From the NCBI GenBank assembly GCA_963666505.2, contig CAXXXL010000002.1, positions 384,311-448,310 on the forward strand: a DNA stretch of 64,000 nt. Reading direction: 5' to 3'. Below are positions 48,751 to 57,882 of this stretch, in pieces. The notes under the pieces were generated by a model that did no database searches, was not told the DNA's origin, and saw only the letters and a program-made list of their open reading frames with translations. The translations under genes were made by a program, and so were the position numbers. Source of the DNA: JABGQS01 sp963666505. GTDB taxonomy: Bacteria > Bacillota > Clostridia > Christensenellales > SZUA-584. Within the stretch, counting starts at the first letter, position 1. Every line of letters begins with the position of its first letter.

Positions 48751-50019
48751 TTACATTAATATATTTTTCCTTGGCTCAAACTCCTCAATAATCGTTTTCT
48801 TGTAACCAATAGCATTAACAATAACATTGAAGAAGTGCCATGCAGCTATAGCCCATCCAGCTAACAAAGCTATTCTAATGCCAATCTCAATATGTCCAAT
48901 CATAGAATGAACTAAAAGCGCTAATAACACTGTTAGTATTCCAGATACAATGTATCTTATGAGCCTTTGATGCATAAACATTTCTGTATAGGTCTTACCG
49001 CAAAAATGACATTTAATCTTTCCGTATACTGTCATTGCAAACGTCCATCTGTCTGGTTCTTTTTTGATGCATTTTTGGCATTCATCTGGAGCTCCTGTTC
49101 TCTTGATAAATTTACCAGCTATAAAACGTAATAATATTATGCTTAAGGTTAATATTATTATTATTGTAGTCGTATATAATAATATTACATTATACTCAAA
49201 GCCCTTATCCATAAAACCAAGTTTTTCAGCATTTGACAAATTAATTGTGACAAATAATAACAACCATAAATAAATAACTATCTTTGTCCAAAAGCTATTC
49301 CTATAAAAGTTCAATTCGATATATTTATACCCAAATGATTTTTTATTATTTTTTTTATGCAAACTCATAATCCAAATTAAATAACTTGGCAAGAATTTTA
49401 GCTCCATTTTTCTAAACTTACTAAAGTTACTAATCATAAAAGCTATAATCGCTGAAATACCAATTAAAACGCAAAATATTATCCCAACTGAAGTCCAAGC
49501 TTTATAGTTCCACTCTACTGTTGACATACTCAAAAAACGCCTTTTCGTTTCTCCATTAGTTATTGATATTATATAGTAACCTAGCATTTTCTCAATTCGA
49601 TATACATTTCCATTAGAATCTATATCGTTTCTATTAAGAAAGAATTTACTATAATTGTTTATTGAATCACTTGGCATTTCATAAAGATAATTACCATCAT
49701 TATCCATAACTACAATTTCATCTCTTTGATTAAATCCAATAAGTAATCGGTCATTATTATCAATAGTTATTTGAACAGAGCTTCGGGTAACTATTTTTAA
49801 TAAATATTTAAACAATCCTTCTTTACTATAAACATGTATACTTTGCGGATTGCTTGCATTGTTCAATAAGAAAACATTACCTTTTGAATCAACTTTTATG
49901 CTATCACAATTCAACAGATATTCATCATTAACCGATTTAATAATATTATGTTCTTCAAATGCATATGCAACATTAAGCAAAATACAGATCATTATTAATA
50001 ATACAATAAAAATTCTCAT
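48751..50019 (-). CDS. membrane protein, candidate immunity for Rhs module 8
   Basis: This protein has about 422 residues starting at ATG 50019 behind AGGAGGG. A signal or membrane segment comes first. An outside domain follows with propeller-like repeats (GNVFLLNNASNPQSIHVYSKEG, NDRLLIGFNQRDEIVVMDNDGNYLYEM). Then come a membrane helix (VGIIFCVLIGISAIIAF), a cytoplasmic part, two more helices, a CQKC...CHFC four-Cys element near residue 320, and two final helices. It begins nine bases after the toxin's stop. Immunity is inferred from position and likeness to 58934-59554. Confidence 0.65.
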   Translation of the reverse strand: MRIFIVLLIMICILLNVAYAFEEHNIIKSVNDEYLLNCDSIKVDSKGNVFLLNNASNPQSIHVYSKEGLFKYLLKIVTRSSVQITIDNNDRLLIGFNQRDEIVVMDNDGNYLYEMPSDSINNYSKFFLNRNDIDSNGNVYRIEKMLGYYIISITNGETKRRFLSMSTVEWNYKAWTSVGIIFCVLIGISAIIAFMISNFSKFRKMELKFLPSYLIWIMSLHKKNNKKSFGYKYIELNFYRNSFWTKIVIYLWLLLFVTINLSNAEKLGFMDKGFEYNVILLYTTTIIIILTLSIILLRFIAGKFIKRTGAPDECQKCIKKEPDRWTFAMTVYGKIKCHFCGKTYTEMFMHQRLIRYIVSGILTVLLALLVHSMIGHIEIGIRIALLAGWAIAAWHFFNVIVNAIGYKKTIIEEFEPRKNILM

Positions 50020-50027
50020 TTTCCCTC

Positions 50028-51230
50028 CTAGTCCATAATCCAATCGGGTAAATTACTCGTTGCAAACCTACCTACGAAAGTGTCAAGTATATTAATTTGA
50101 ACAACCTCACCTTCCCTATTAGTAGCTGCAGATGTTTGGGTAGTAGTCTCATAGAAGGAAGCTGGGAGACCAGAAAAATCCACACCAGCGAAAACTGAGA
50201 GGCCAAAATACTCTTCATCACCTATACTTTGTATTTCTGCTCCTGCCTCAATGAAATTAAAAGGGGGAACTGGCCATGATGCGGTACCGCCTCTGCTATT
50301 AGTTGTTCCATTCAGTTTATCTACAATTGGTGCTTCTGATATCGACGAACCAATTACAACTGAACCAGTAGGAGTTCCCCTGTAATCTCCAGTCATTGTT
50401 TGTATTTGTATAGTACCAGTTAAATCTATAGCAAATGAATCAGAAACCGTTTTACCACCACCTGCGCCAGATGTCCATGAAGCAAAGGTAGTAAAGGTTC
50501 CCTTAATATCTCCATTCTTAACGCCTTCGTTTATAATATCTTTGGCTATGGAATGCTTTAATGCTTTTTCATACTCTTTTATCCTAGACTTTAAAGATTT
50601 CGCTTTCTTCCATAAACTATCTGTAGTATATTGCATATCAATATAAGTATCCATCATCATCATACGTTGCATTCCAGTACTATTGATCATCTGCTCATAA
50701 TGACTCTGTTGCTTAGATAAGCTTCTATAGTATTTCTTCAGAGTCTTACCTCTTTGGCTAATAAGACTATCCCTATTATTTCTAATTTGGCTTGTAAGCT
50801 CACTTTCATGTCCCGTCGGGTCTACAAAATTCGTAGGGTTATTCCCTGTATAAGCATACAGATGCTGCTTCCACGGCTCATAGGCATTGCCGGAATAGGT
50901 ATCCTGCGTCAAGAATCTGCCGGTAATCGGCTAGTAATACCTCGAATTCATATACTGCAAACCAGTGCTCGTGTCGGTTATACTTCCTGTTAACGTCACT
51001 TCGTTGTTAAACGTCGCTTCGCCAGTCGTCGTAAGGTTACCGAACTCGTCATAAGTATACTGTTTAACCGGGTTGCCGTCCGGGTCAACTATAGCCGATA
51101 CACTGCCCCGTATGTCATAGTGATAGAAAAAGTACGTATCCGCCCACTCATATGTAGTTTCCGGGTCAGCATCGTCGTCGAATCTCTTTGATGATATTAT
51201 TTTACTTAAAATCTTTACACCAAAATTCAT
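50028..51230 (-). pseudogene. Rhs module 8 with Gly-rich C-terminal domain, one nonsense codon
   Basis: A single 401-codon frame contains an RHS core (FYHYDIRGSVSAIVDPDG..., TGLQYMNSRYY) interrupted by TAG at 50931-50933 where all sister copies have GAG, then PITGRFLTQDTYSGNAYEPW to DPTGH. The C-terminal part has a Lys-rich helical stretch and a beta-rich domain (SFAIDLTGTIQIQTMTGDYRG ... YFGLSVFAGVDFSGLP). The initiating ATG directly abuts the stop of the module 7 immunity gene. Toxic activity unknown. Confidence 0.75.
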
Positions 51231-51707
51231 TTATTCACTATTTATATTTGTTTCAATACTCTTTATATTATTAATAAACTTTGAATTTTTATAATAATCA
51301 ATACAATATTCCTCTCCTTTATATGCCTTATTACCTATAAGAACTTGATTTAATATGTATTCTTTTGAATCAACAACAATAAACCTAATTTTGTTTTTAA
51401 AATATATATTAGTTACTTCACCGCATGTTCTTTCGATTGCCATTTCCTCGTAATCCAGATTGAGTCTATATGCGATTTTAGCTATTCTTATTCCACTTAT
51501 TAAACTACTAACAAATAGAGCTATAAAAATTATTATAATAATAATATTTATACCTTTATTAATAAATCTTATTTCTTTATCTTTTCTTTTAATAAAGAAT
51601 ACCAACAATATTATTACTATAATGACTAATACAAGACATACAGCAAAACGATATATGCAATTATTCTTATATCCCTCAAAAACATTATATAATTCTTCGT
51701 GGTTCAT
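51231..51707 (-). CDS. small membrane protein, candidate immunity for Rhs module 7
   Basis: About 158 residues from ATG 51707, chosen because GGAG lies six bases upstream; an in-frame TTG at 51728 overlaps the toxin stop. Two membrane helices (FAVCLVLVIIVIILLVFFI and INIIIIIIFIALFVSSLI) are followed by a soluble tail. No family recognised. Role inferred from position directly after the module 7 C-terminus. Confidence 0.6.
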   Translation of the reverse strand: MNHEELYNVFEGYKNNCIYRFAVCLVLVIIVIILLVFFIKRKDKEIRFINKGINIIIIIIFIALFVSSLISGIRIAKIAYRLNLDYEEMAIERTCGEVTNIYFKNKIRFIVVDSKEYILNQVLIGNKAYKGEEYCIDYYKNSKFINNIKSIETNINSE

Positions 51708-51720
51708 TTTGTACTCCATC

Positions 51721-52536
51721 TCACCCAATTTGATTTAAATAATTCCAAGTATCATTTGCTATATTTTCTCGATATATAATATTAAAACTATCATCATTAT
51801 AATATGGCAATTCTGACATATCATCATAATAAAACCAATTAGCATGCTCGCTTTCATACGTTGAAACTGACGTTCCGGATGCTAATCCATTTAATACTCC
51901 TCCCTCATACTCATAATAAACTGATTCACCTTTTTGATTTATCGACCAAGCAGCTCCTGTCATATAAAAATTTAAATCTCCTGAATAGATTCCTGAAAAG
52001 CCACCAGTATAATCCTCCACATCCCGTACGTTTGTAACCGTACCATATGTATATGTATAACCAATCGGAAGCTGGGCAGGATATGATACTGAACCCGCTG
52101 TAAACGTATAAATGGCATATTTCTCCTCATCATATACTATCGCTAACCCTCTTGATACTGTTAAATAATTATATGATACTTCTGCAACTGCCATTGTTCC
52201 CTCAGGTAAATCTTCGGTTGGTATTAGTCCCGAAAGTTCCCACGCAGCATCAGACGGAGCGCCCTTTCTTTTCTCGTCCTTTTCTGCCTCTTTTGCACGC
52301 TCTTCTTTTCTCTTTGCATCAGCCTTTTTCTTATCTTCCCATTTCTCTTCCCAGTATTCTTCAGTTTTCTCATACCATCCCGCATCTGCAAAGGCGGCTT
52401 GCATATGCCCTGTCGGATCATAATATATTAAAGGATTATTCGAAACATAAGTATACAGATTCAAGCTCAGCGGATCTTTCGATTCACCAGTGTACGTGTC
52501 CTCCTGCAGGAATCTTGCCGTTATAGGGTCGTACAT
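51721..52536 (-). CDS. Rhs module 7: RHS core fragment with unknown C-terminal domain
   Basis: This 271-residue frame begins in the core (MYDPITARFLQEDTY, LSLNLYTYVSNNPLIYYDPTGH), the second core type of this array. A charged helical linker (EEYWEEKWEDKKKADAKRKEER) follows, then a beta-rich domain (VAEVSYNYLTVSRGLAIVYDEEKYAIYTF) ending in NDTWNYLNQIG. Homology to the core begins near 52545 with no start signal, so it is probably a silent cassette. Toxin class unknown. Confidence 0.75.
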   Translation of the reverse strand: MYDPITARFLQEDTYTGESKDPLSLNLYTYVSNNPLIYYDPTGHMQAAFADAGWYEKTEEYWEEKWEDKKKADAKRKEERAKEAEKDEKRKGAPSDAAWELSGLIPTEDLPEGTMAVAEVSYNYLTVSRGLAIVYDEEKYAIYTFTAGSVSYPAQLPIGYTYTYGTVTNVRDVEDYTGGFSGIYSGDLNFYMTGAAWSINQKGESVYYEYEGGVLNGLASGTSVSTYESEHANWFYYDDMSELPYYNDDSFNIIYRENIANDTWNYLNQIG

Positions 52537-52548
52537 CCTTTCGTTGAG

Positions 52549-52590
52549 GTAATAATATTCCGTACTATCAAATTAACGTACTATTTATAT
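52549..52590. repeat. degenerate copy of the module-junction inverted repeat (site C)
   Basis: The plus strand shows TATTCCGTACTAT, a short AT-rich spacer and GTACTATTTATATG at the 5' border of module 7. It resembles the arms at 55438, 56887, 58846 and 62461 but pairs poorly, so it may be a decayed copy. Confidence 0.3.
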
Positions 52591-52699
52591 GATTACTACT
52601 TTAGCAACATATGATGGTCGTTCAAAGAGATTAACTCCGTTGCCATTTACTAGATTCTGAACCTCAGCCCTCTGTTAGGGAGATAATTTATATTTAAGC

Positions 52700-53060
52700 T
52701 CTACAATATAACACCTTTAGCCACACAATATCTGCCCTCATATAATTCAAACTTATTGCCTTTCTTAATATTCTCTATAGGAGATTTATTAGAAAGGTAG
52801 TTAATTAATATATCGCACTTAAATTTTTAATTTGTTTACCAATAATCATATCAGCACTCCATATTACATCTTTAGTAAGTTCTTTTCATGTTTAAAAAAT
52901 ACTATTGCAATGTAATGTGTTCCTTCATTAATTGGATGGTCTTTTCTAATACCTTTCCATTTTATTTGTGCTCTATATCTTTTTTACTTAGTATTCTCTC
53001 TTCTATTTCTTTTTTTCTTTCTCAGTTCTTTTTTTCATATATAATTTTTATTTTTGCCAT
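52700..53060 (-). pseudogene. decayed small gene, probably an orphan immunity gene
   Basis: Starting at ATG 53060, pieces in three frames can be strung together: MAKIKIIYEKK, EKEKKEIEERILSKKDIEHK, WKGIRKDHPINEGTHYIAIVFFKHEKN and LKDVIWSADMIIGKQIKNLSAI. Later come YLSNKSPIENIKKGNKFELYEGRYCVAKGVIL. Several indels and stops intervene. No family recognised. Position behind the ADP-ribosyltransferase module suggests a leftover from another toxin/immunity pair. Confidence 0.45.
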
Positions 53061-53176
53061 TATTTCCTTCTTTTCTTAAGGTTTTCATTTTAAATATTCA
53101 AGCTTTATGCATTACTCAGTTCCAGTCCTAATCTATATTTGGATTGTATTCTACGTAATCCGTGTTATTCAAAAGC

Positions 53177-53317
53177 TCAGTCGGAAACTTTATTAAAAAT
53201 TACCTCGTTATTGTAAATATCTATATAAAACTGTGCTCCTTCCTCAGTAGTAGAATATGCAAACACTTCTAAAATCATAAATAAGTTCACATCAGCAGAC
53301 AATTTTGTAACATTTTT
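53177..53317 (-). other. possible small ORF or immunity fragment
   Basis: A frame just after the NADAR stop reads LSADVNLFMILEVFAYSTTE and ends YNNEVIFNKVSD. No good start or ribosome site. May be the tail of a lost immunity gene. Confidence 0.25.
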
Positions 53318-53319
53318 AT

Positions 53320-53760
53320 TTATTTCTCTGACTTTAGTATTGAGCGTACTTCCATAAGTATTTTCCCGAGAACATTCTTACCTGTTCTGTTTGTACCACA
53401 TCCCCAATAGTAATCATCAGTTGTTTCTTCTATTATTTCTTCATCCCCCGTTGAGACAAGTATGTCTCTGATTCCATAATTTGTTAAAAACTTTTGTAAT
53501 ACTGCGTTCCTCATGATCTCATCTTTCACCTCTTCCCAGTCTTGCCTAATGGGTTTATTTCTATCACGACCCATTTTCGCCGCATCCATAGGAGACTTTG
53601 CTTGCCTTACTTCTTCCTCATAGGTACTACCTGCAAACTTCTGAGCCTGAAAATAATGCTCGCTTGTAGGCCAATATTTACCTCCTATAACAAATCCATG
53701 TTTTGAGAAGTTTGAAAAACACCCATACTCATCATTTACTTTATAAAACCTAACTGCCAT
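53320..53760 (-). CDS. NADAR-family (YbiA-like) protein, candidate ADP-ribose remover
   Basis: This 146-residue protein shows the NADAR/DUF1768 signatures: YGCFSNFSKHGF, WPTSEHYFQAQKF (residues about 30-42), AAKMGRDR, and YYWGCGTNRTGKNVLGKILMEVR at the end. NADAR enzymes are known to remove ADP-ribose from guanine bases modified by DarT1-type toxins. It is the third gene in the toxin, immunity, NADAR series and is well placed to reverse the modification made by the 54221-55366 ADP-ribosyltransferase. GGAGG is upstream. Role inferred. Confidence 0.9.
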   Translation of the reverse strand: MAVRFYKVNDEYGCFSNFSKHGFVIGGKYWPTSEHYFQAQKFAGSTYEEEVRQAKSPMDAAKMGRDRNKPIRQDWEEVKDEIMRNAVLQKFLTNYGIRDILVSTGDEEIIEETTDDYYWGCGTNRTGKNVLGKILMEVRSILKSEK

Positions 53761-53785
53761 ATCACAGCATACCTCCTATAATTTC

Positions 53786-54220
53786 CTAAGTATTTTTTCT
53801 ACATCCCATTACACTTCTAAGCCATTCGGAATAGTATTTTGATTGTTCGTCTAAATTAACAAAATCCAATTCTTCATCACAATCAAAGATGTCAACCAAG
53901 TCGGAGCTCTTAGCCTGTTGTCCCATACTTAACTTGTAAGCTTTTCTTCCACTTCCCATAGACATTTGCATTGGAGATGGATAGATATTTTTAGCAGCAC
54001 CATTGCATATAATTTGAATATTTTTTTTTTCTAATTCTTTTCTTAGCGCTTGCAGAGCGTAAAAGAAATTTTCACTTTTATAACTGAATTTGTGACCATT
54101 AATTATTGTCTCTATGAGAACCATTTCTTCATCATCAGGTGCTTTTTCATATAAAAAGAAATCTTCCGAAATCGATTGTTCCCTATAAAGTAGCCTAATG
54201 TTCTTTATTTCAACTTCCAT
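53786..54220 (-). CDS. soluble protein, candidate immunity for Rhs module 6 ADP-ribosyltransferase
   Basis: A 144-residue acidic protein without signal or membrane segment. GGAGG lies seven bases before ATG 54220, and the ATG is adjacent to the toxin's TAA. It probably binds and blocks the toxin domain in the cytoplasm. No family recognised; it contains LVDIFDCDEELDFVNLD, an acidic stretch. Confidence 0.65.
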   Translation of the reverse strand: MEVEIKNIRLLYREQSISEDFFLYEKAPDDEEMVLIETIINGHKFSYKSENFFYALQALRKELEKKNIQIICNGAAKNIYPSPMQMSMGSGRKAYKLSMGQQAKSSDLVDIFDCDEELDFVNLDEQSKYYSEWLRSVMGCRKNT

Positions 54221-55366
54221 TTATTTGCCTCCTATGTATCCTGGATTAGGAATAAATTCTCCAGTTAGTTCACTACCATTAACCACCCATGCACCCTTAA
54301 TTTGTGATGGGCTTACACCTCCAGGTATTGCATACTCCATCTGCTCTGGGAAAGGAGACTCCGTCCCTAAAAACTTATTTACATCAACATAATTTGAAGT
54401 TTCAATTTCATACACATATCCATTCTTTCCTGCAAACTGCTGCGCAATTCCCTTTTCTGAGGTGGTTGAAATAAAGTCACCAGCTGTGGAATTACTTGTA
54501 ACATGCTGCTCTAAGCTATTATGCGTTCCTTTGGTTGTAAACCCTTGTTCAAACGTGACATCCGGTGTTGTTGATGAACGCTCACCTCTAAATAAAGTTT
54601 TATTACTTTCTGTCCACTCTGAAGGGTTAGACTCATCATAAATATACTTCCCCGAGTTAATATCATCCTTTAATTCATGAGATTTAAAATACGTCATTCC
54701 TAAAACTGCGTATATCCACATGTCCATCATATCATCTGCGCCCATTGTTTCAAGCACATAATCAGCTTCTAGTGATGGCCACAATTTATCTTCTTCAGCT
54801 TTAAAAATGTCAATATCTTCAGGATATAGGTGTCTATCATCAAACGCTCTACCATTCGCCGCTAATATGTCCATCGCACTGTTAAGTAGTTCTTCGGTTG
54901 TATACCCTTTACGTCTTGCACATACTAATGATGCAATTGCATTCATTTTATGAGAATTTGCCGCCTCTTGTATCAATATGCTTCCGTTAGTATCTGCTTC
55001 CATTTCTAGCAACGAATAAGCTAACTCCCTTTTCGCATCATCCTGCCACCACATACCTTCAAAAAATTTATCATCCTGCCAAAAGTCTTGATTTACGATC
55101 CGCTGCCCAGTAACTTCATCTGTTGTATATATTTTCTTTTTCAATCTCTCTGCTTTTCTACTACCTTTATATACCCACTCTCCCTTCTTTTTTGTCCAGA
55201 TTTCATCGTTAGGATCATCTCCCATTATCGGCCTATGCCCAGTCGGATCAATATATATCAACGGATTATTTTTAGTATATGTATAAAGGTTCAAGCTCAG
55301 CGGATCGTTTGGTTCGCCTGGGTATGTATCCTCCTGCAGGAATCTTGCCGTTATCGGATCATACAT
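54221..55366 (-). CDS. Rhs module 6: enterotoxin-A-type ADP-ribosyltransferase toxin
   Basis: This 381-residue frame opens with RHS core (MYDPITARFLQEDTYPGEP ... YIDPTGH), the linker HRPIMGDDPNDEIWTKKKG and an alpha-helical middle part. The toxin domain (about residues 255-381) aligns by eye with the cholera/heat-labile enterotoxin A fold. It has Arg260 in LFRGER, STT at 300-302, VDVNKFLGTESPFPEQMEYA with Gln342-x-Glu344, and GGVSPSQIKGAW. QxE in place of ExE is the ARTT form of guanine-, Asn- or Cys-modifying enzymes. The core continues upstream to about 55437 without a start. Confidence 0.85.
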   Translation of the reverse strand: MYDPITARFLQEDTYPGEPNDPLSLNLYTYTKNNPLIYIDPTGHRPIMGDDPNDEIWTKKKGEWVYKGSRKAERLKKKIYTTDEVTGQRIVNQDFWQDDKFFEGMWWQDDAKRELAYSLLEMEADTNGSILIQEAANSHKMNAIASLVCARRKGYTTEELLNSAMDILAANGRAFDDRHLYPEDIDIFKAEEDKLWPSLEADYVLETMGADDMMDMWIYAVLGMTYFKSHELKDDINSGKYIYDESNPSEWTESNKTLFRGERSSTTPDVTFEQGFTTKGTHNSLEQHVTSNSTAGDFISTTSEKGIAQQFAGKNGYVYEIETSNYVDVNKFLGTESPFPEQMEYAIPGGVSPSQIKGAWVVNGSELTGEFIPNPGYIGGK

Positions 55367-55437
55367 CCTTGAGTTGAGGTAGTAGTACCCTGTTTCATCG
55401 TCGTATTGGTAGCCAGTATATTGAATGCCCTGAAAGT

Positions 55438-55484
55438 ATTAACTTCGTATAGTATTTAACTCGATTGCACTATACGGAGCTTAT
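55438..55484. repeat. module-junction inverted repeat (site A)
   Basis: Arms ATTAACTTCGTATAGT (55438-55453) and ACTATACGGAGCTTAT (55469-55484) are imperfect inverted copies around an AT-rich spacer. It lies between the module 5 immunity gene and the start of module 6 core homology. Confidence 0.65.
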
Positions 55485-55580
55485 CTCTATCTGTTAAATT
55501 TAGACTTTTTGCGCTAAAGGAGGAGGGCAATATCTGTACATATGGTAATATGACCCGTTCAGGCTTTCGCCGCACTGCAT

Positions 55581-55784
55581 TTAGCAAAAATTAAAATATA
55601 TGACTTTAATTAATTCTCTATCAGGGTTAGTATAGTCAATCTTCCTTTTTTTGTCCACTTCTCCTAATATATACTTTGCTTTATTATTATCAATATATAC
55701 TTGCAGTTCTTCTCTAACTACCTTGTCCTCAATATACTTGTCAACGAGATATTTTAAATTATTCCTTAATTGTTCCTTGTTCAT
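55581..55784 (-). CDS. small protein, candidate immunity for Rhs module 5
   Basis: About 67 residues from ATG 55784, which overlaps the toxin's TGA by one base and follows AGAGGAG. Charged and helical at first (MNKEQLRNNLKYLVDKYIED). No family recognised. Rather short for an immunity protein, so it could be partial. Confidence 0.5.
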   Translation of the reverse strand: MNKEQLRNNLKYLVDKYIEDKVVREELQVYIDNNKAKYILGEVDKKRKIDYTNPDRELIKVIYFNFC

Positions 55785-56870
55785 CAAATTTCTCCTCTAA
55801 CTCCAGCATTACTCCAATCAGTAGATATTTGTAAAGCATCTCTGGCTTCTGCTGCAGAATCAAACCTGTCAAAACTAAAGTACGAACCTGGCGCTCTATT
55901 ATTATCCATGATTTCATCTAAAAATTTTGTATCGATATATCTATACCCAGTAGAAGGTATTGCTTCACCATTCGGTCTAATATAAAAATCAGTAGCAACT
56001 TTTTTAGATGGTATAGCATCATCCAAAGAATACAACATATCATCAACAGAATTAGAAAGAGTCCCGTATGGAACAACTTTACTTACCGCAGCTTTAGTCA
56101 CATTTTTATATACCCCAGTAACACCCCCACCCACAACCATCATATCCGATGTTATACCTAATGTACCATCTACTCGTTCTTTAAAAGTTGAGTCTGCTGC
56201 AAACACATCACTTATGTTTTGTCCCATCTCATCAGCACTTGATACTGTTCCCAGAGAAAACCAGTGAAAGAAATTTGTAAGGCCCGGCTCTTCTTTCAGT
56301 AGATTTGTTCTTTCTTTAAATGCTGTATCAAAATTATTCCAATGATATTTTATATCTTCCCAATCGTATTTAAGATTAGTCCATGAACGATAAGCTTCAT
56401 CGTCTACCCAATCCCAAAAAGTATCCGCAGCTTCTAACACCCATCCTTTCTTCTCCTTTGGTACAACTCCTTTGTAGAGAACCGGAGCTCCTCCATTGCC
56501 CCTCACAGTGCCCTCCGCACGCATATGCCCTGTTGGATCCCAGTAAACCAACGGATTATTAGAAACATAAGTATAAAGATTCAAGCTCAGTGGATCGTTT
56601 GATTCACCAGTGTACGTTACGTGTCCTCCTGCAAGAATCTTGCCGTTATCGGGTCATAGAACCGAGCGTTCAGGGTCTGCTCCAGCGAAGCGAGGGTATG
56701 TACTGCAGGCCTGTTGACGTGTCAGCTATGCTTCCCGTAAAGGTCGTTTCATTCAGGAGACCGTTATTTTCCGTCAGTGTAAGGCTGCCGAATTCGTCAT
56801 ATTCGTAGCCCTCAATAAGGTCTCCGTTTGGCGCTATTATTGCCGTTGTGCTGCCACGCTTGTCGTAGTT
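55784..56870 (-). pseudogene. Rhs module 5: broken core, DNase/ART-like toxin class not settled
   Basis: The core (YDKRG..., TTFTGSIADTSTGLQY) is interrupted by a 26-bp insertion at about 56673-56698 and a 5-bp tandem duplication (TACGT twice, 56613-56622). The remaining open frame 55784-56584 runs from MNLYTYVSNNPLVYWDPTGH. The C-terminal end (YIRPNGEAIPSTGYRYID, APGSYFSFDRFDSAAEARDALQIS, WSNAGVRGEI) resembles a common polymorphic-toxin tail I remember from Firmicutes Rhs and WXG proteins. Those relatives continue further, so this one may be cut short. Confidence 0.7.
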
Positions 56871-56886
56871 TTAGTTTTGTTATATT

Positions 56887-56933
56887 AACAACTCCTCATA
56901 GCATATTTACCTTATTATAACATGTGAAGCTTA
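56887..56933. repeat. module-junction inverted repeat (site E)
   Basis: Left arm AACAACTCCTCATAGCAT (56887-56904), a 12-base spacer, right arm ATAACATGTGAAGCTTA (56917-56933). Arms match those of site B closely (ATRxTATGTGRAGC). It lies between the module 4 immunity gene and the first core bases of module 5. Confidence 0.6.
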
Positions 56934-56998
56934 CGTTTAATATTATTACTGAATTTTTTACGCCAGAATCCAAAATTAGGAGTACTCCAGTTATTTGT

Positions 56999-57853
56999 TT
57001 ACTGTTCGCTGAACAGTGGAATAAATGTAATCCCGGAATTTTCCGTTGTTTTCTGCGGAGTTATATTGTAATTTGGATACTCACCCTTATAAAATGGATA
57101 TTGCTCAAAATACGTGTCCAGTTCCGTCTCGTTGATTTCTTCTTCTTTCCCATCTTCTATCCTGTAGTAATGTTCGTCCCAATTTTCATCCATTCTACTT
57201 CCAACTTGCACTACGTTCAGAAGCTCACTGCTATCCGGGGACAGCTGTTGTATTGCGTGTACCCAATCACCTGCTCCGTCGCTGCCCATCGTATGCAACA
57301 AACCTGAATCCAATATGGCGCATTCATACCTTGACCAATACGCATCCAGCAGCTTAGGCTTACCATTTACCGTTGAGAAAATAGCAAGAACTTTGTACTC
57401 ATCTTCGAGTAGAATCAGTTCATCACTGCCATCCCCATTCAGGTCTTCCAGCGCATAGCCAAAGAAGCTTCTTGCCATGTCCCAAACTTCCCATAAGTTG
57501 GCATCATGCTTCATGTAAAACCAGTGACCTGACAGGTCGCCTTGAACAGGAGATTTGAACACGTCGTCGTCAAATATGATGCCATCTTCATTAACGGATG
57601 CATATTTACCACTAGCCATATTATCTACAAATAAACGGTATTCCTGCAAAATAGAGGAGTAGTCGACCATCCAATCACTATTATGCAATATGGGTGTAGG
57701 TTTTGGCGTGGAATTACTTGTCGGGCTTACAAACGACGTCTCAATCGCATCTGTGCCTCCCGCCGAGTTGCTTACACAGGCTGGCAGAAAGGCAAACATA
57801 ATAGCGCAAGTTATACAGAATAGCAGATATACAAACTTTCTCGCTTGTTTCAT
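56999..57853 (-). CDS. lipoprotein, candidate immunity for Rhs module 4 lysozyme
   Basis: This 284-residue protein has a lipoprotein signal (MFAFLPAC, Cys about 26) and a Ser/Thr/Pro stalk. The outside domain contains ALEDLNGDGSDELILLED, an EF-hand-like or FG-GAP-like loop seen in many secreted proteins. It follows the lysozyme toxin after 29 bases. A surface lipoprotein fits protection from a toxin that acts on peptidoglycan. Role inferred. Confidence 0.7.
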   Translation of the reverse strand: MKQARKFVYLLFCITCAIMFAFLPACVSNSAGGTDAIETSFVSPTSNSTPKPTPILHNSDWMVDYSSILQEYRLFVDNMASGKYASVNEDGIIFDDDVFKSPVQGDLSGHWFYMKHDANLWEVWDMARSFFGYALEDLNGDGSDELILLEDEYKVLAIFSTVNGKPKLLDAYWSRYECAILDSGLLHTMGSDGAGDWVHAIQQLSPDSSELLNVVQVGSRMDENWDEHYYRIEDGKEEEINETELDTYFEQYPFYKGEYPNYNITPQKTTENSGITFIPLFSEQ

Positions 57854-57882
57854 CTTTCTTTCACCTCATCATTTTTTATTTG

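Noticed and set aside
52888..53079. Plus-strand 63-residue Phe/Ser-rich ORF
   Set aside because: It is antisense to the decayed gene and consists of low-complexity codons from an A-rich strand.
55438..55484. A true loxP site
   Set aside because: One arm shares 11 bases with the loxP arm, but the other arm and the spacer length differ and sister sites diverge; only a general likeness to recombinase sites can be claimed.
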